Shown in pieces: positions 8,702-19,500 of a stretch of DNA of 34,345 bases. The position numbers were made by a program, and so were the translations under genes. The notes under the pieces were generated by a model. That model did no database searches, had not been told where the DNA came from, and saw nothing but the letters and a program-made list of their open reading frames with translations. How positions within the stretch are numbered: the first letter of the stretch is position 1; every line of letters starts with the position of its first letter. The stretch is from NCBI GenBank assembly GCA_903896505.1, contig CAITXU010000167.1:1-34345 (forward strand), read 5' to 3'. This DNA is from an uncultured Verrucomicrobiota bacterium (lineage in GTDB: Bacteria; Verrucomicrobiota; Verrucomicrobiia; Limisphaerales; UBA9464).

Positions 8702-8816
8702 CACCTGGCTTGGTGGACTCCAAGAATGGCTCGCGGATTTCCAGCGGAGCAAAGGGCCAGGTCTTGACGGAGCGGGCCCAGAACAAAAAAGAGCGTGGCT
8801 CGATATCACGCAACGA

Positions 8817-9257
8817 TCATCCCAAGCGAGGACTGAGCATGATGAACCAGGTGATGATGAAGACCCAGGGAATCAGCAACGGACCACAGTGGCCGAGAGC
8901 CACCGTTAGAAAGGAACCGTGGATTGGCGGAAGACAGTCAGGAATCCGGCCTTCGGCATGACGTCGCAGGCGTCGAAGGGCAATAATGGCCCCGAGAATG
9001 CTCGGGTACAGCAACAACCCGGACACCATTCCCGTCCAGGGGAGCAGGGTGTACAGAATTCCATTAAGCCGGGCGTAAACCGGGTTCACAAACAGAACCG
9101 GGGCGTTCAGGGTAATGGCAAATGCCGTCAGCATGAAGGCCTGGGAGCTCACCAGCCATGACAGCCGGTGATTAATCAGCTGGTCCTCATGTTCGATTTC
9201 CCCGCGCAGGACGCGGTACACTTCGAGGTGGGCCTGTGTCTTGGGATCGATGCTCAT
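8817..9257 (-). CDS. Small multi-pass membrane protein, function unknown
   Basis: A 146-residue protein starting at ATG (complement of 9255-9257), 14 bases after the stop of the NDH-2 fusion gene and therefore probably in the same operon. A polar N-terminal helix (HLEVYRVLRGEIEHEDQLINHR) is followed by three hydrophobic segments: about residues 33-58 (LSWLVSSQAFMLTAFAITL), 70-93 and 118-141. The polar helix followed by N-H-R, W-L and QAF resembles uncharacterised membrane proteins seen in several phyla, but I cannot name the family. A role near the membrane-bound dehydrogenase is suggested only by position. Confidence 0.65.
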   Translation of the reverse strand: MSIDPKTQAHLEVYRVLRGEIEHEDQLINHRLSWLVSSQAFMLTAFAITLNAPVLFVNPVYARLNGILYTLLPWTGMVSGLLLYPSILGAIIALRRLRRHAEGRIPDCLPPIHGSFLTVALGHCGPLLIPWVFIITWFIMLSPRLG

Positions 9258-9271
9258 GGGGTCGATTTGGT

Positions 9272-10858
9272 TCAGTCCGTTCCCTGACCTGAGCTCGTGT
9301 TCTGAAACAGGAGCCGGAAGGCGGGGGTGAATTGGGAAAGGGTCTCACGGATTTCGGAATTAAGAGAAACCACGGTGGACGGTGCCGTCGCCACTGCTGA
9401 ATAACGCCAGCCATTCTCGTCCGACCACGTGGGTTCGGCCAAAACGTCGCCTTGCTTCAGGGTGCGGATGACGATGGTTCCGTCTCGAATCTCCACGGTT
9501 CCCCCCTTGATGAGATAAATCGAGCCAGCCGGATCGCCGGGATGAAAGAGGGAATCGCCGGTCTCCAAATGTGCCTCCGGAAGCCGTCGGCTGTAGTCGG
9601 GGACGATCAGGCTGATGTCGCGCCGGAAAAATAGGTCAAGAGTCCAGGCAGCGATGACCTGAATTTTCCGCTCCCAACCCGGGAGCTTGGACATGTAGAC
9701 CGTTCGCCAGAACCACCAGGCTAGGAATCCCGAGAATTGGAAACCAAGGACATCTGCGACCGCAGTCCGGTGGCCGATGGAGGCGAGCTGACCCAGATTG
9801 GTGAATTGAAACGGACGAAGCTCATCGCCATTGAAGACCCGCTCAAGGTTTTGGGCTAGTTGAGTCCCCTGACGCAGGGCAAACTGGGCCGTCGGCGGGC
9901 TGCTCGGTTGATCGCCCAGGGGTATGGCGGCACAATCTCCTGCCGCCCAAAGGTTGGGCTGCCCTTTGACGCGCATTGTTGGTTCGGTGACGAGGCGTCC
10001 CTTGACGCTCTCCAGCCCATGGCGTTTGGCGAGGGCCGTCACCAAGGGATTGGGCGCATTACCAACGGTGGAAACCACACTGCATGTTTCAATACATTCG
10101 CCACCCTCAAGGACCGCTTTGGTGGCGGTCATGGCCGTGACCCGGGAATTGAGCCGGATTTCCAGACCGCGTTTCCGGAGTTGGTCCTCGGCATAGCGAC
10201 CGAGCGGCTCTCCGATATCCGGCAAGAGGAACGGTCCACTGTGAATCAGCACCACGCGGGATTCGTGTTGGGCCAGATTCTGGTACAGCCCTTTGACGTC
10301 GGCGACCAAATCCAGAATCTGGCCCGCCGTTTCCACCCCGGAGTAGCCGCCACCGACCACGACAAAGGTCAGAAGTCGGCGAATGACATTGGGATTGTCC
10401 GACAAATTCGCTTCTTCGAGGCGGTGTATCAGGGTCCGACGAAGATTCAGGGCATCACCCACGTTCTTGAGGATGAGACCATGTTCGGGCATTCCCGGGA
10501 CCCGGCTGAGGTCTACGACGCCGCCAAGAGCGATCACTAGATGCTCGTAATGAACCGAAATATTGGAGGTGTAGACGCCGGCATCGAGCACCAAACGCTT
10601 CTCCTCCAAATGGAAATCGCGGATTTTCCCCCGTAGGACATTCGCGTTACCGCAGAATTCCCGCAGCGGATTGACCACGCTCAATGGCGACAGCGCGGCT
10701 CCGGCCACCTCGGCCAGCATGGGTTGGAAGACGAGAATGTTTTGGTCGGCAATGAGGGCGACCCGCTGACCGGCCCTGGCTCCCCAGGCACGTGAGAGTG
10801 TTCGGGCGCAATAGGCACCGGCGAAACCGCCTCCGGCAATGACAACGTCAAACTTCAT
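9272..10858 (-). CDS. Type II NADH dehydrogenase with C-terminal cyclic-nucleotide-binding-like domain
   Basis: A 528-residue fusion. Residues 1-420 are an NDH-2-type flavoprotein: FAD dinucleotide motif GGGFAG (9-14), NAD motif VVVGGGYSGVE (166-176), and the second FAD motif NLWAAGDCAAIP (302-313). An amphipathic membrane-association region (FLAWWFWRTVYMSKLPGWERK, 378-398) ends this part. It should oxidise NADH and reduce quinone at the inner-membrane surface without pumping protons. Residues about 430-520 look like a Crp/CAP effector-binding domain (FHPGDPAGSIYLIKGGTVEI, then GDVLAEP and WRYSAVA). The phosphate-binding cassette keeps the Arg but has GDVLA instead of the usual GELA, so real cyclic-nucleotide binding is uncertain. 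ATG at 10858 is chosen because the longer frame from 10918 would overlap recD. It lies 35 bases after recD. Confidence 0.85.
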   Translation of the reverse strand: MKFDVVIAGGGFAGAYCARTLSRAWGARAGQRVALIADQNILVFQPMLAEVAGAALSPLSVVNPLREFCGNANVLRGKIRDFHLEEKRLVLDAGVYTSNISVHYEHLVIALGGVVDLSRVPGMPEHGLILKNVGDALNLRRTLIHRLEEANLSDNPNVIRRLLTFVVVGGGYSGVETAGQILDLVADVKGLYQNLAQHESRVVLIHSGPFLLPDIGEPLGRYAEDQLRKRGLEIRLNSRVTAMTATKAVLEGGECIETCSVVSTVGNAPNPLVTALAKRHGLESVKGRLVTEPTMRVKGQPNLWAAGDCAAIPLGDQPSSPPTAQFALRQGTQLAQNLERVFNGDELRPFQFTNLGQLASIGHRTAVADVLGFQFSGFLAWWFWRTVYMSKLPGWERKIQVIAAWTLDLFFRRDISLIVPDYSRRLPEAHLETGDSLFHPGDPAGSIYLIKGGTVEIRDGTIVIRTLKQGDVLAEPTWSDENGWRYSAVATAPSTVVSLNSEIRETLSQFTPAFRLLFQNTSSGQGTD

Positions 10859-10893
10859 AGGTGCACATTCAACTTCGGCAACGGCTCGACCAT

Positions 10894-12987
10894 TCAGCGG
10901 AGGAACTCCCCCCGCCATTTAGTGACAGTGGCGACTTCGCGGTCTCCTAAGGAACCATGGCGATTAAACGAAATGCCCGGTTCCAAGGCAAAGACGGAAA
11001 CACCCAGAATCCGCCTTTCAACTAAGGGACAGGTCAGTTGTAAATCTTTTGTCACCTTGAGAAGGGGGTGCCGGTCCTCCGTGGGGAAGTCCGCCCATAA
11101 CGCCTCGCCCAACCCGGAAAACCGCTCCGTTGCGCGAGCCAATCCGGCCATCAGACTTTCCTCGGTTCCCCAAATCTCCGCACTGTGACGGGCGCGGGTC
11201 ACCGCCGTATAGACTAGCTCGCGGCTGACCAGCGGGTGCGGTTCGTCGGGAATCAGAAGGACCACCTCATTAAATTCAGACCCCTGGCTCTTGTGAACCG
11301 TCATGAAATAGGCGGTCTCATGCGGTGGCATCCGAAGTGGAGACAGCGACCGTAGTCCACCCTCCGGGGTCTCAAACCAAACCAACAAACGTCCGTCCGA
11401 CGGATCGGTCAACGCAAGGCCGGTGTCGCCGTTGCTTAGACCGAGGTCCACATCGGTCGAGGTGACCAGCACCGGACGCCCGGAGTACCAGTCCCGTCCT
11501 GGGGGTATCAACCCTTGGGCCGCCATCCGCCGGGTGATGTCCCGATTCAATGATTCGACGCCCAAGGTTCCGTGTCGCAACGGCGACAGCAGGCGCAACT
11601 CCTTAAGGACCCCAAGAGCTGCGGTTGGCGATGGGGATCCCACCAGCCGGTGGTGCCAGGGGATAAGTCTGTCCATCAGGCCAGCCAGGCGATGGGCTGC
11701 CGAGGGCGTGGGGACCAACTTCAATCCAGGAACCGTTCCGCGCCAGGCCGACCTTGCGAGCCCGATGTCCCGGGAGCGAACGCCCCTGCTGAAGACCTGA
11801 ATCGCACCTTCCGCACCGAATCGATGGCTGCGGTGCAGCTCCACCATGGAATCTGCGAGAGGTGTCGCCCGCGGGTGGATGGCATCGGATGGCAGGGACC
11901 GTCCCAAACTGGCAGAGACTTCCGCCGCCCAGTCTGGAGAAAATTGGCGGGCGGATGGTCCTGACCACATCTCACCCAAAACGCTCCCGGCCTCAACCGC
12001 CGCCAATTGATCCTGATCCCCCACGAGAACGAGGCGGGTGGTTTCGGGGAGTGAACGGAGGAGTCGGACCAACAAGGCGATGTCCATCATGCTGGCTTCG
12101 TCGACCACGACAACATCGGCGGACAGGAGGCGGGGCTGGTTTCTGATGTTCGACCCTATTGCAAACGGAGAGAAGCCAAGGAGCCGATGCAAAGTCGTGG
12201 CTTGAAAGGAATTTGAAGCCGGTCGGGAAGGATCAGTGGGCAAGTCATCCATGGCCTGGCGGATCGCCTCGGTGAGTCGGGCAGCCGCCTTCCCCGTGGG
12301 TGCCGCAAGGAAGACGCGGGGAGGACGCGCCCCCTCCAGAGGCACCAAAGCCGAGAGGACAGCCAAATGTCTGGCGACGGTCCGGGTCTTTCCGGTGCCT
12401 GGACCCCCTGAAAGGATGGTGAGCCCGCGGCGGAGAGCGGAGTAGGCGGCCAATGCCTGCCAATCGAAACTGTCGTCCGGCTGCGGCGGAAAGAAGTGTT
12501 GGACGGACGTTGAAAGCCGTCCGGGGTCCCAGGAGTGGAGTTGGGTTGAACGCCGCCGAAGAATCGTTGCGGCCTCCTGCTCATAGGTCCAATAGCGGTG
12601 GAGGTAGAGCCGGGAGGACGACCCGAGTACCAAGGGGGCAAGGCGGGCACTGGATATTGCTTCCGAAGCTCCGACGGGCGGGCATGAGTTGGGCCCTTGC
12701 AGCATTGGTCCGGAATTCAAAACCAGACCGCTGCGATGGAGAGCATCAGTCCAGTCGGTCAGTTCGGGTAGTCGAACGGTGGAGGGTGCCCGCTCGACCA
12801 TTTCGCTCAACATGCGACCGGCGACACGTTCGAGCGGCAGGCAGGTGTGCCCTTCGCTCCGAAAATGGCTGACCAAGGCTGCCGCCCACACCACGGAGTC
12901 CTCGGCGTTCGCTGACCATCCGGCCATCCGGAGCGCAAACTGGCGTGAGAGTGGCGAAAAGCAGGCAAGGTCGGTCGACGTGATCAT
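10894..12987 (-). CDS. recD: RecBCD subunit RecD (exodeoxyribonuclease V alpha)
   Basis: A 697-residue superfamily 1B helicase. It has an N-terminal RecD domain, Walker A GGPGTGKT at 194-201, the AAPTGKAAARLTEA segment at 228-241, Walker B VVVDEAS around 293-299, and the C-terminal motifs FMTVHKSQGSEFNEVVLLIP and ELVYTAVTRAR. In RecBCD it is the fast 5'-to-3' motor that unwinds broken DNA ends together with RecB. Its start overlaps the recB stop by four bases (ATGA at 12984-12987), indicating translational coupling. All motor motifs appear intact. Confidence 0.93.
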   Translation of the reverse strand: MITSTDLACFSPLSRQFALRMAGWSANAEDSVVWAAALVSHFRSEGHTCLPLERVAGRMLSEMVERAPSTVRLPELTDWTDALHRSGLVLNSGPMLQGPNSCPPVGASEAISSARLAPLVLGSSSRLYLHRYWTYEQEAATILRRRSTQLHSWDPGRLSTSVQHFFPPQPDDSFDWQALAAYSALRRGLTILSGGPGTGKTRTVARHLAVLSALVPLEGARPPRVFLAAPTGKAAARLTEAIRQAMDDLPTDPSRPASNSFQATTLHRLLGFSPFAIGSNIRNQPRLLSADVVVVDEASMMDIALLVRLLRSLPETTRLVLVGDQDQLAAVEAGSVLGEMWSGPSARQFSPDWAAEVSASLGRSLPSDAIHPRATPLADSMVELHRSHRFGAEGAIQVFSRGVRSRDIGLARSAWRGTVPGLKLVPTPSAAHRLAGLMDRLIPWHHRLVGSPSPTAALGVLKELRLLSPLRHGTLGVESLNRDITRRMAAQGLIPPGRDWYSGRPVLVTSTDVDLGLSNGDTGLALTDPSDGRLLVWFETPEGGLRSLSPLRMPPHETAYFMTVHKSQGSEFNEVVLLIPDEPHPLVSRELVYTAVTRARHSAEIWGTEESLMAGLARATERFSGLGEALWADFPTEDRHPLLKVTKDLQLTCPLVERRILGVSVFALEPGISFNRHGSLGDREVATVTKWRGEFLR

Positions 12988-15900
12988 CGGCCACCTCCAG
13001 GTGGCAACAACAACGCTTCGGCGAGCTCCCGTAGCAGGGCCGTGCTCGGGCGAAGGGAGTAGACTCCCTGACCCGGCTGTGAGGCATCCAAGCCCCTGAG
13101 AAAGAGGTAATGAACGCCGCCGAAATCCCGCTCATAGGAATACCCGGGCATTCGCAGTTGCAGCCATCGATCGACGGCCAGGGAGTAGAGGAGGACCTGA
13201 AGTGGATAGAGTCGAGCCGTCATCTCTGCGGCCATGGCCTCCTGAGAGTAATTGGCCTTGCGCCATCCCAGCCAATTCGATTTCCAGTCGATCACCCAAA
13301 ACCGGTCCCGCGCCCGGAATACCAAATCAATGAAGCCGCGCAACACTCCTTCGACTGGTGAAAAATCGAGAGTGGCGATGGCCTGCGGGAAATCGGGTGG
13401 CAGTTCAGCAGCGTGACGATGGACGACGGCAGACAATGTTCCCAGCGTGAATCGCTTGAGAGGTAGCAGGAATTCCAATTCGACCAGTCGGTCCTTGGTT
13501 TGAACTTCCGACAAGGTGAGCGGATGGGGCTCGGACGACAACGGAGTGGCGTTCACCTCCTGCAACAGGCTTCCGACTGCAGGTCCAAAGGAACTTCCCA
13601 TTCCAAATTCTGCGAGCACCGCATCGATCTGCGCCGACGTTGTCTCATCCGGAAGGCCACCGGAAGAATGAAGCTCCAATATCTTGTGCAGGCAGGTTCC
13701 CGCTTGACGCCCTCGGGGGAACAATGAAATCGAAGCCTCCTGGAGCTCGACGTCCGGCATGGGTGGCTCGTCGACCGGGTCCGCGGGTTGAACCGGATCG
13801 GGGTCCTCGGTCCCATCATGGCTGTCCGCCGTCAACCCGGAAAAGCTGGTCATCCGCCAGCCTCGGACAATTTCGCGGGTGAAATGTCGAGCAGAGGGGC
13901 TCGATACCGTTATTGAAGGCGACGTCCATCGACCGAGGGGTGGTTCGGGAACCTCCCGGACAACAATTCCAGCGGGTGTGGCCCAGCGATGGAGGACGCC
14001 GATGTCGATCGGGGAAGATTCGGAACCGGGGTTTTGGCGGAGCCATGATTCGGCAGAGGGAAAGGAGCCACCGTTCAGCCACCAACCCAGGGCTGTTCCG
14101 TTTTTCTTTGGGGGCTCGAAACCGAGATAAACGCGCCGACTGGCCCGCGTCAGGCCGACGTACAACAGGCGAAGGTTTTCGGCCAATCGTTCTTTTTGGG
14201 CGATGAGTTGGTTTTCCTCGAATGCGGGGGAACCAAGGTCCCAAATCGATTCCGACATCGAACCCGGCGCATGAAAAACAACATGGTCCTTTCGGCGTTT
14301 TCCAGAGGTTGATGATTTCCTGACAAAGGGGCAGAAAACGACAGGAAACTCCAACCCCTTACTCCCATGAAGCGTCAATAATCGGACGGCGTCGTCATCC
14401 CGTTCCAGGCGGATGGCGGAATCGTCGTCGCCGTCGGGCGGAGTTTTGGAGCCGGCTTCCAGCCACGCGACCTGCCCCAGCGGCCCGAGAGAATCCGTCA
14501 AAGCGGCCTGTTGAAGCAATTCAGCCACGTGCAGGTAATTGGTGAGTCGGCGCTCACCATCGAGGGCCGTCAACCAGCGGGCGCTGGAACGGCAATCGCT
14601 GACGACCGCCCGAAACAGGGCCAATGGACCATGGAGACTCCACAGGTTTCTCCAGGCCTGGACGCGGTCCAGCCAGAAAATCCATTCGGGTTCATTTTGA
14701 CCCAGGTGCAGCAGTGTCTCCGCATCGAGCCCCACGAGGTCATTCGCCAGTGCCCCCCGCATCAGGGATTCGTGGGCGTCCGGCAGGATGCCGGCTAAAA
14801 ACCGATAAAATTCGGAGGAATCGGTGCTGGCCAGAACATTTTCACGGGTGGGGAGAACCGCCGGAATACCCCGCCGATGGAGCTCCGCCGCCACCGCTTC
14901 CAATTGATACCGGGACTCACCCAAAATGGCTATGTCTGCAGGCCGAATAGGCCGTGACTCGAGTTGCGCACCTCCTTGCAACAGGCGGAAGACCTCGCCG
15001 GCGACCCCTTCCACAAGGCGATGAAGAGTTTTTTCATCCGATAGTTCTGCGTCGCCATCCATCGTCCATACGTGAAAGGGTGCGGTACTTCCATCTGCCT
15101 CGATGACCTTGAACTGTTCCCTTTCAGGAGAGGGCCGGATGGGCCTAAACTCAATTTCCGGCAGGACGAACGGATTCGGCGGGAAGCTCCAGAATTGGTT
15201 GAGCTGACGAACGAGCGCGCCACCTGTCCGCCAGTTGACGGCGAGGGTGTGGCGATGGTCGGCGACCCGGACGGCATCCAGATACGTGAAGATGTCTGCA
15301 CCGCGAAATCCGTAGATCGCCTGCTTGGGATCACCGACAAGAAACAGGTACCGATGGGGAACGGCGAAGAGACGCTGGAAGATACTCCACTGCACCGGAT
15401 CGGTATCCTGAAACTCATCCACCAGAACGGCGTCATAATCATTTCGGATGGCATCGCCCAGTCGTTCCCCTTCAGGCGAATCGAGGGCATCCAGAAGGTT
15501 CGTCAGGAGGTCTCCATGAGAAAATTGCCGCAATGAACGCTGGCGACGCGGGATTTCCTGTTCCGCCCAATCGAGAAATGCACCTGGCCAGGCAGCGGAC
15601 CAGGCCTTCGCAGCCTCCGAAAGCACCCGGCGCTCCATCATCCACGGCGAGCCGAGTTCCGCATCCATTGAGCGTTTGGCATTGGCATAAAGGCGGACGG
15701 ATTCCTCGGAGAAATTCCAAAGAGCTTCCAGCCCGGCGATGTCTGGTTTGCCATCAAGGCAATCTTCCAATGCGGTACCCCCGGCCTTGAAGGCTTTGAT
15801 CCCTCCACCCTTGGAACCGACCCAGGTAGACCGTTGGATCAAAAAGGGGTGCAACGTGTCTCGGTCGCGCCGCCACAATTCCTGGAGGCGCAACAGGGAA

Positions 15901-16565
15901 CGGTTCATGGCATCCGCCAGAACGGAAAGGCTGGCGCCAGGGGCACCATCGATACGATGCGCACCCGGCCGTCGATCCAGTTCCCCGACCAAGGCCGTTA
16001 GTTCAGCCGTGGACTTTCCCTGCAGGGCCGCCCAAGTGACCAGGATTCCAGATGCCCCCGACATCTGGAGCATCCACCAGTCCCGCACCAGTTCCGCGTC
16101 ACGGGCGACAGTATTTGGGTTCAGCTGAACGGCAAACGATGAACCGGCCTCGAATGCCCGCCCACGTTGAACCCGGTGGCAAAATCCATGGATCGTTCCG
16201 ATGGGAGCCTCGTCAAAATCAGCTCGGGCCTGAGACAGTCGCCTTGAAGCCCCACGCAGGTCCGAATCGGACTGACGACATCGGTCGAGGACCACGTCCA
16301 GAAAGGGGTCTGAAGTCGACTCCCCATCGACCGCCTGGGATGCATCGACCAGGCGCTGATGAATCCGGCTCCGCAACTCCGACGCGGCAGCGTCCGTGTA
16401 GGTGAGCACCAAAATCTGCTCCTGAGGAATCTCAAGCTCCAAAACCATCCGCAACCAAAGGGCGGCAATGGCAAAGGTCTTCCCGGTTCCGGCGCTGGCT
16501 TCCAGCACCGTGACGCCGTGGGACAAGGGGGAGGCGGCGGCGTCAAATTCACTCGGAGCAATCAT
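12984..16565 (-). CDS. recB: RecBCD subunit RecB (helicase-nuclease)
   Basis: A 1193-residue protein, close to E. coli RecB. The UvrD-type motor has Walker A ASAGTGKT (23-30) and Walker B VDEFQDTDPVQW (382-393). The C-terminal RecB-family nuclease keeps His960 (GTCLHKILE), Asp1080 (GFIDLVFR) and the Asp1093-Trp-Lys1095 pair (VIDWKSNWLG). The Asp-Asp-Lys spacing equals that of the E. coli site (Asp1067, Asp1080, Lys1082), so nuclease activity is expected. The C-terminal QVLLYSLAVDRWL segment is also standard. It overlaps both recC and recD by four bases. The RecC partner and these signatures argue for RecB rather than AddA. Confidence 0.95.
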   Translation of the reverse strand: MIAPSEFDAAASPLSHGVTVLEASAGTGKTFAIAALWLRMVLELEIPQEQILVLTYTDAAASELRSRIHQRLVDASQAVDGESTSDPFLDVVLDRCRQSDSDLRGASRRLSQARADFDEAPIGTIHGFCHRVQRGRAFEAGSSFAVQLNPNTVARDAELVRDWWMLQMSGASGILVTWAALQGKSTAELTALVGELDRRPGAHRIDGAPGASLSVLADAMNRSLLRLQELWRRDRDTLHPFLIQRSTWVGSKGGGIKAFKAGGTALEDCLDGKPDIAGLEALWNFSEESVRLYANAKRSMDAELGSPWMMERRVLSEAAKAWSAAWPGAFLDWAEQEIPRRQRSLRQFSHGDLLTNLLDALDSPEGERLGDAIRNDYDAVLVDEFQDTDPVQWSIFQRLFAVPHRYLFLVGDPKQAIYGFRGADIFTYLDAVRVADHRHTLAVNWRTGGALVRQLNQFWSFPPNPFVLPEIEFRPIRPSPEREQFKVIEADGSTAPFHVWTMDGDAELSDEKTLHRLVEGVAGEVFRLLQGGAQLESRPIRPADIAILGESRYQLEAVAAELHRRGIPAVLPTRENVLASTDSSEFYRFLAGILPDAHESLMRGALANDLVGLDAETLLHLGQNEPEWIFWLDRVQAWRNLWSLHGPLALFRAVVSDCRSSARWLTALDGERRLTNYLHVAELLQQAALTDSLGPLGQVAWLEAGSKTPPDGDDDSAIRLERDDDAVRLLTLHGSKGLEFPVVFCPFVRKSSTSGKRRKDHVVFHAPGSMSESIWDLGSPAFEENQLIAQKERLAENLRLLYVGLTRASRRVYLGFEPPKKNGTALGWWLNGGSFPSAESWLRQNPGSESSPIDIGVLHRWATPAGIVVREVPEPPLGRWTSPSITVSSPSARHFTREIVRGWRMTSFSGLTADSHDGTEDPDPVQPADPVDEPPMPDVELQEASISLFPRGRQAGTCLHKILELHSSGGLPDETTSAQIDAVLAEFGMGSSFGPAVGSLLQEVNATPLSSEPHPLTLSEVQTKDRLVELEFLLPLKRFTLGTLSAVVHRHAAELPPDFPQAIATLDFSPVEGVLRGFIDLVFRARDRFWVIDWKSNWLGWRKANYSQEAMAAEMTARLYPLQVLLYSLAVDRWLQLRMPGYSYERDFGGVHYLFLRGLDASQPGQGVYSLRPSTALLRELAEALLLPPGGGR

Positions 16566-19500
16566 GGCCGTGCGAGTGATAAAAAAAGCGGGCGAAGGAT
16601 GCGTGTCGCCACCTGCTCGAATTCCAGTTGAAGAGGGTCCTCTTCGTGGCCGAACAAGGCCCGGTGGGCCGGTTCGTCAGACTCCGGAGTTCCGGTGCCA
16701 AAGGAATCCCCAAACCAGGTCCTGCTCGCCTTTTCGAGAGCTGCCGCCCGTTTTTCTTCGTCTCCACCGAATGCTGACCACCAGTCGAATGAGGCTCTGG
16801 GAAAATAGCGGAGGGGCACCCTTTGGCCCTGTTCAAACAGGTTCATCAAATCGGCCAAATGCCCGACGGCATCTCCGGGCGGTTCCCATCGCCAAAGTTT
16901 CTCCGGCGATGCCAGAACGGCCGGTGTCTCTCCTCCCATTCCGGCGGCACAGGCGGCGATCCACTGAACCCAAAAGCCAAGAAAATGCTTCCCCGTCGGC
17001 TTACGCGGTACCCGATGCAACCACGCTCCATTGGCGGTGATCGCAAGGCTGCCCTGCAGTACGCGACCGTTCAGGTCGATCCAATAGGGTCTGGGGGCGG
17101 GTGGGGAGCCGTTGCCGAGGAGCGGTTTCAGTTTTTGCGCGTACTTTTCCGCATCGGGAATGGCTTGAGCCAGCATCCATTCTCCAACGGAGCCGTGGGG
17201 AAGTGTGCCATCGGCCGCGAGTGCACTGGCGAGCGATCGGGGGTCACGCCCGTCGAGGATCAGACGACTCACGCGATCCACCAGGCGGGTATCTGGTTCT
17301 TGTTTGAACTCCAGTCCGGCTTCATGACGGTTGCCACGATACGATTCGTGGAACTCGACGTGCAACTGGTGCCGAAGAAAGGCACGTGACGGGTACTCAA
17401 AAAACCGCACCAGGTCCTTCACGTCGACTGGCCCATTGGTCACTGGTTCCAGGGGCACACTGGAGGCGACGAAAGGACGGCGGGGCTGGCGTGGGCGTTG
17501 TTTTACGTCAGCCGCAGCTGAAAGGATGGACGAATAGCTGAACAACGACTGTTTTCCCGAAACGGACCCCGGCAAAAAATATTCCGGGCTGAAGGCGTGC
17601 AGTCGATGGACAATGGTGAACCCATCCCCGTGTGTGGAGTCCGAGACCTCATCCGTCCGGCGGTAGGAGGTTTCGAGGTAGTCCGTCAATTGCCGCAAAA
17701 CCGGTGAAGGAGGCAGGGTCGAGGCACCGGCATCACTTTGTCCGAGGTAGCTCAAGTGCAGCCATCGGCGGGCACTGATCAGGGTCTCGAGAAACAGGTA
17801 GCGGTCGTCCGCCCGCCCGGAACGGTCCCCGAGCCGTGGTTCATCGCGAAGCAAATCGAAGCTCAAGGGCACGGGGCTTCGCGGGAAGGCGCCATCGTTC
17901 AATCCAAGAACACAAATGGCTTGAAAAGGCAGGCTTCTCAACGGTTTGAGTTCGCAAAAGGTAATGCCGCCCGACAGGTAACCGACACCGGAGTTTTCAG
18001 TGTCCATTTCACCCAATAGCGAGGGCAGAACGGCATTCAATGGAATCGATTCATCGTTCCCCACAGCAGCCAATTGATTTCCCCAAACCGTGATGGACCG
18101 TTGGAGATGAGAGAGTTCATCGACATCGGAGGTCTCGTCGCTGAAAAAACGGTCGACACTTTTTTGGATGCTCCCCACCCAGTCGGAAGGCGAGTGACTC
18201 CGCTCCCATTCCTCAAGGGTTGTTCCCACAAGAGCGACGAATTCCGCGAATCGACCGGCCAGCTCCGCTGAATTTCCCTCGATTCCTGGGAAAGGGGCTA
18301 CATCGCCTCCCTTCGGTGGTATCCAGGGAAAGGTATCTTGTTCGCCGATGGCGTATCCGGCCAGCAAACGATCCTCGGCCTGCTGCCATGTACGGGCGGA
18401 ACGGTCCGCGAGACCGAGTTGTTGAAGGTGTTCAGCGTCCCGACCAAAGTCAACCTCAAGCTCTTCTACCCAGCGGGCTATCCGGGGTAAGTCGGCTTCG
18501 GCGATCCCGGCCCGTTCCCGTATCGGTGGGCATTCGAGCAATCCGAGCACTCCTTCGGACGTCATTCGGGTTCCCACCAGGGCCAGGAGTCGGCGGAGAG
18601 AGGCGACAACTCCCCGGGGTGTTCCGAATCGACGGTCGGCCAGCGAATAGGGGAGGCGCCGTTCCGGACTTTCCGGGGTTTCAAATACCGCCGGAATTAG
18701 CGGCGCATAAACCGATAGGTCCGGTGCCATGACGACGATGTCCCTGGGGGACAATTCGGGACAACGCTGCAGCCAATCGAGGATGCGATCCTGAAGAACT
18801 TCCAATTCCCGCAGCGGGGTATGGCAGGAATGAATCTGAAGAGAATCGTCGTCCGAGCTCCACTCCCGGGACAGGCCGGGATTTTCTCCCATGGAGGGGT
18901 CGCTCAAGTTCATCAGATCGGACTGGACCATCGAAAGAAGGGAATCTCCGCCCGGCTCGACAAAATCTGCATGTTCCAGCAGTTCGGTCTGTTCCTGCCA
19001 GAGCCTGAGATAGTCACGTCCCTGGCTGCCCCAGGCGGCCAGCAGGCGATGCCCGAGTTCCAGATGAACGCTGGCCGCATCTTCGAGCGGTCGGCGCAAG
19101 CGGCGCAGTTCCCGGCGCAGTTCCCGTGGGGTTGCGATATCGCCCCACCATTCGGCACAGGGTTGCAGAACAAACGCGTGGACATCCACAGCGCCCGAGA
19201 GCACGGCCATGAATTCCATGTAGGCCGGAGGCAGTGAGGAGACGCCAAACAAAACCACCCGCCGAGGACTCCGCCCGGCGGGAAACGGGCTTTTTCCCTG
19301 ACGAAGGCCATTCAATGCAAGTATCCGGCGTCGGCTGGGTGGAGTTCCCCCAACCCGAGCCTGAGCCCGTCGCCAGAGTTCGGCCTGCCAATCGTCTCCC
19401 CCCCCTGCGGTCCAAGACTCAATCCAGTCGGGTCGGAAAACCAGATACTGATCAAACAAGTTAGCCAGTTGGGAGGCCAATTCAGCCCGCTTGGAGCAAT

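Noticed and set aside
9860..10540. A 226-codon frame antisense to the NDH-2 gene
   Set aside because: No domain or signal, and it lies wholly opposite conserved FAD/NAD-binding sequence.
11025..11033. Further agggacagg-like matches (also near 18868 and 29236)
   Set aside because: They are short partial matches inside conserved coding sequence of recD, recC and the ATP-grasp gene, without the full 18-base motif.
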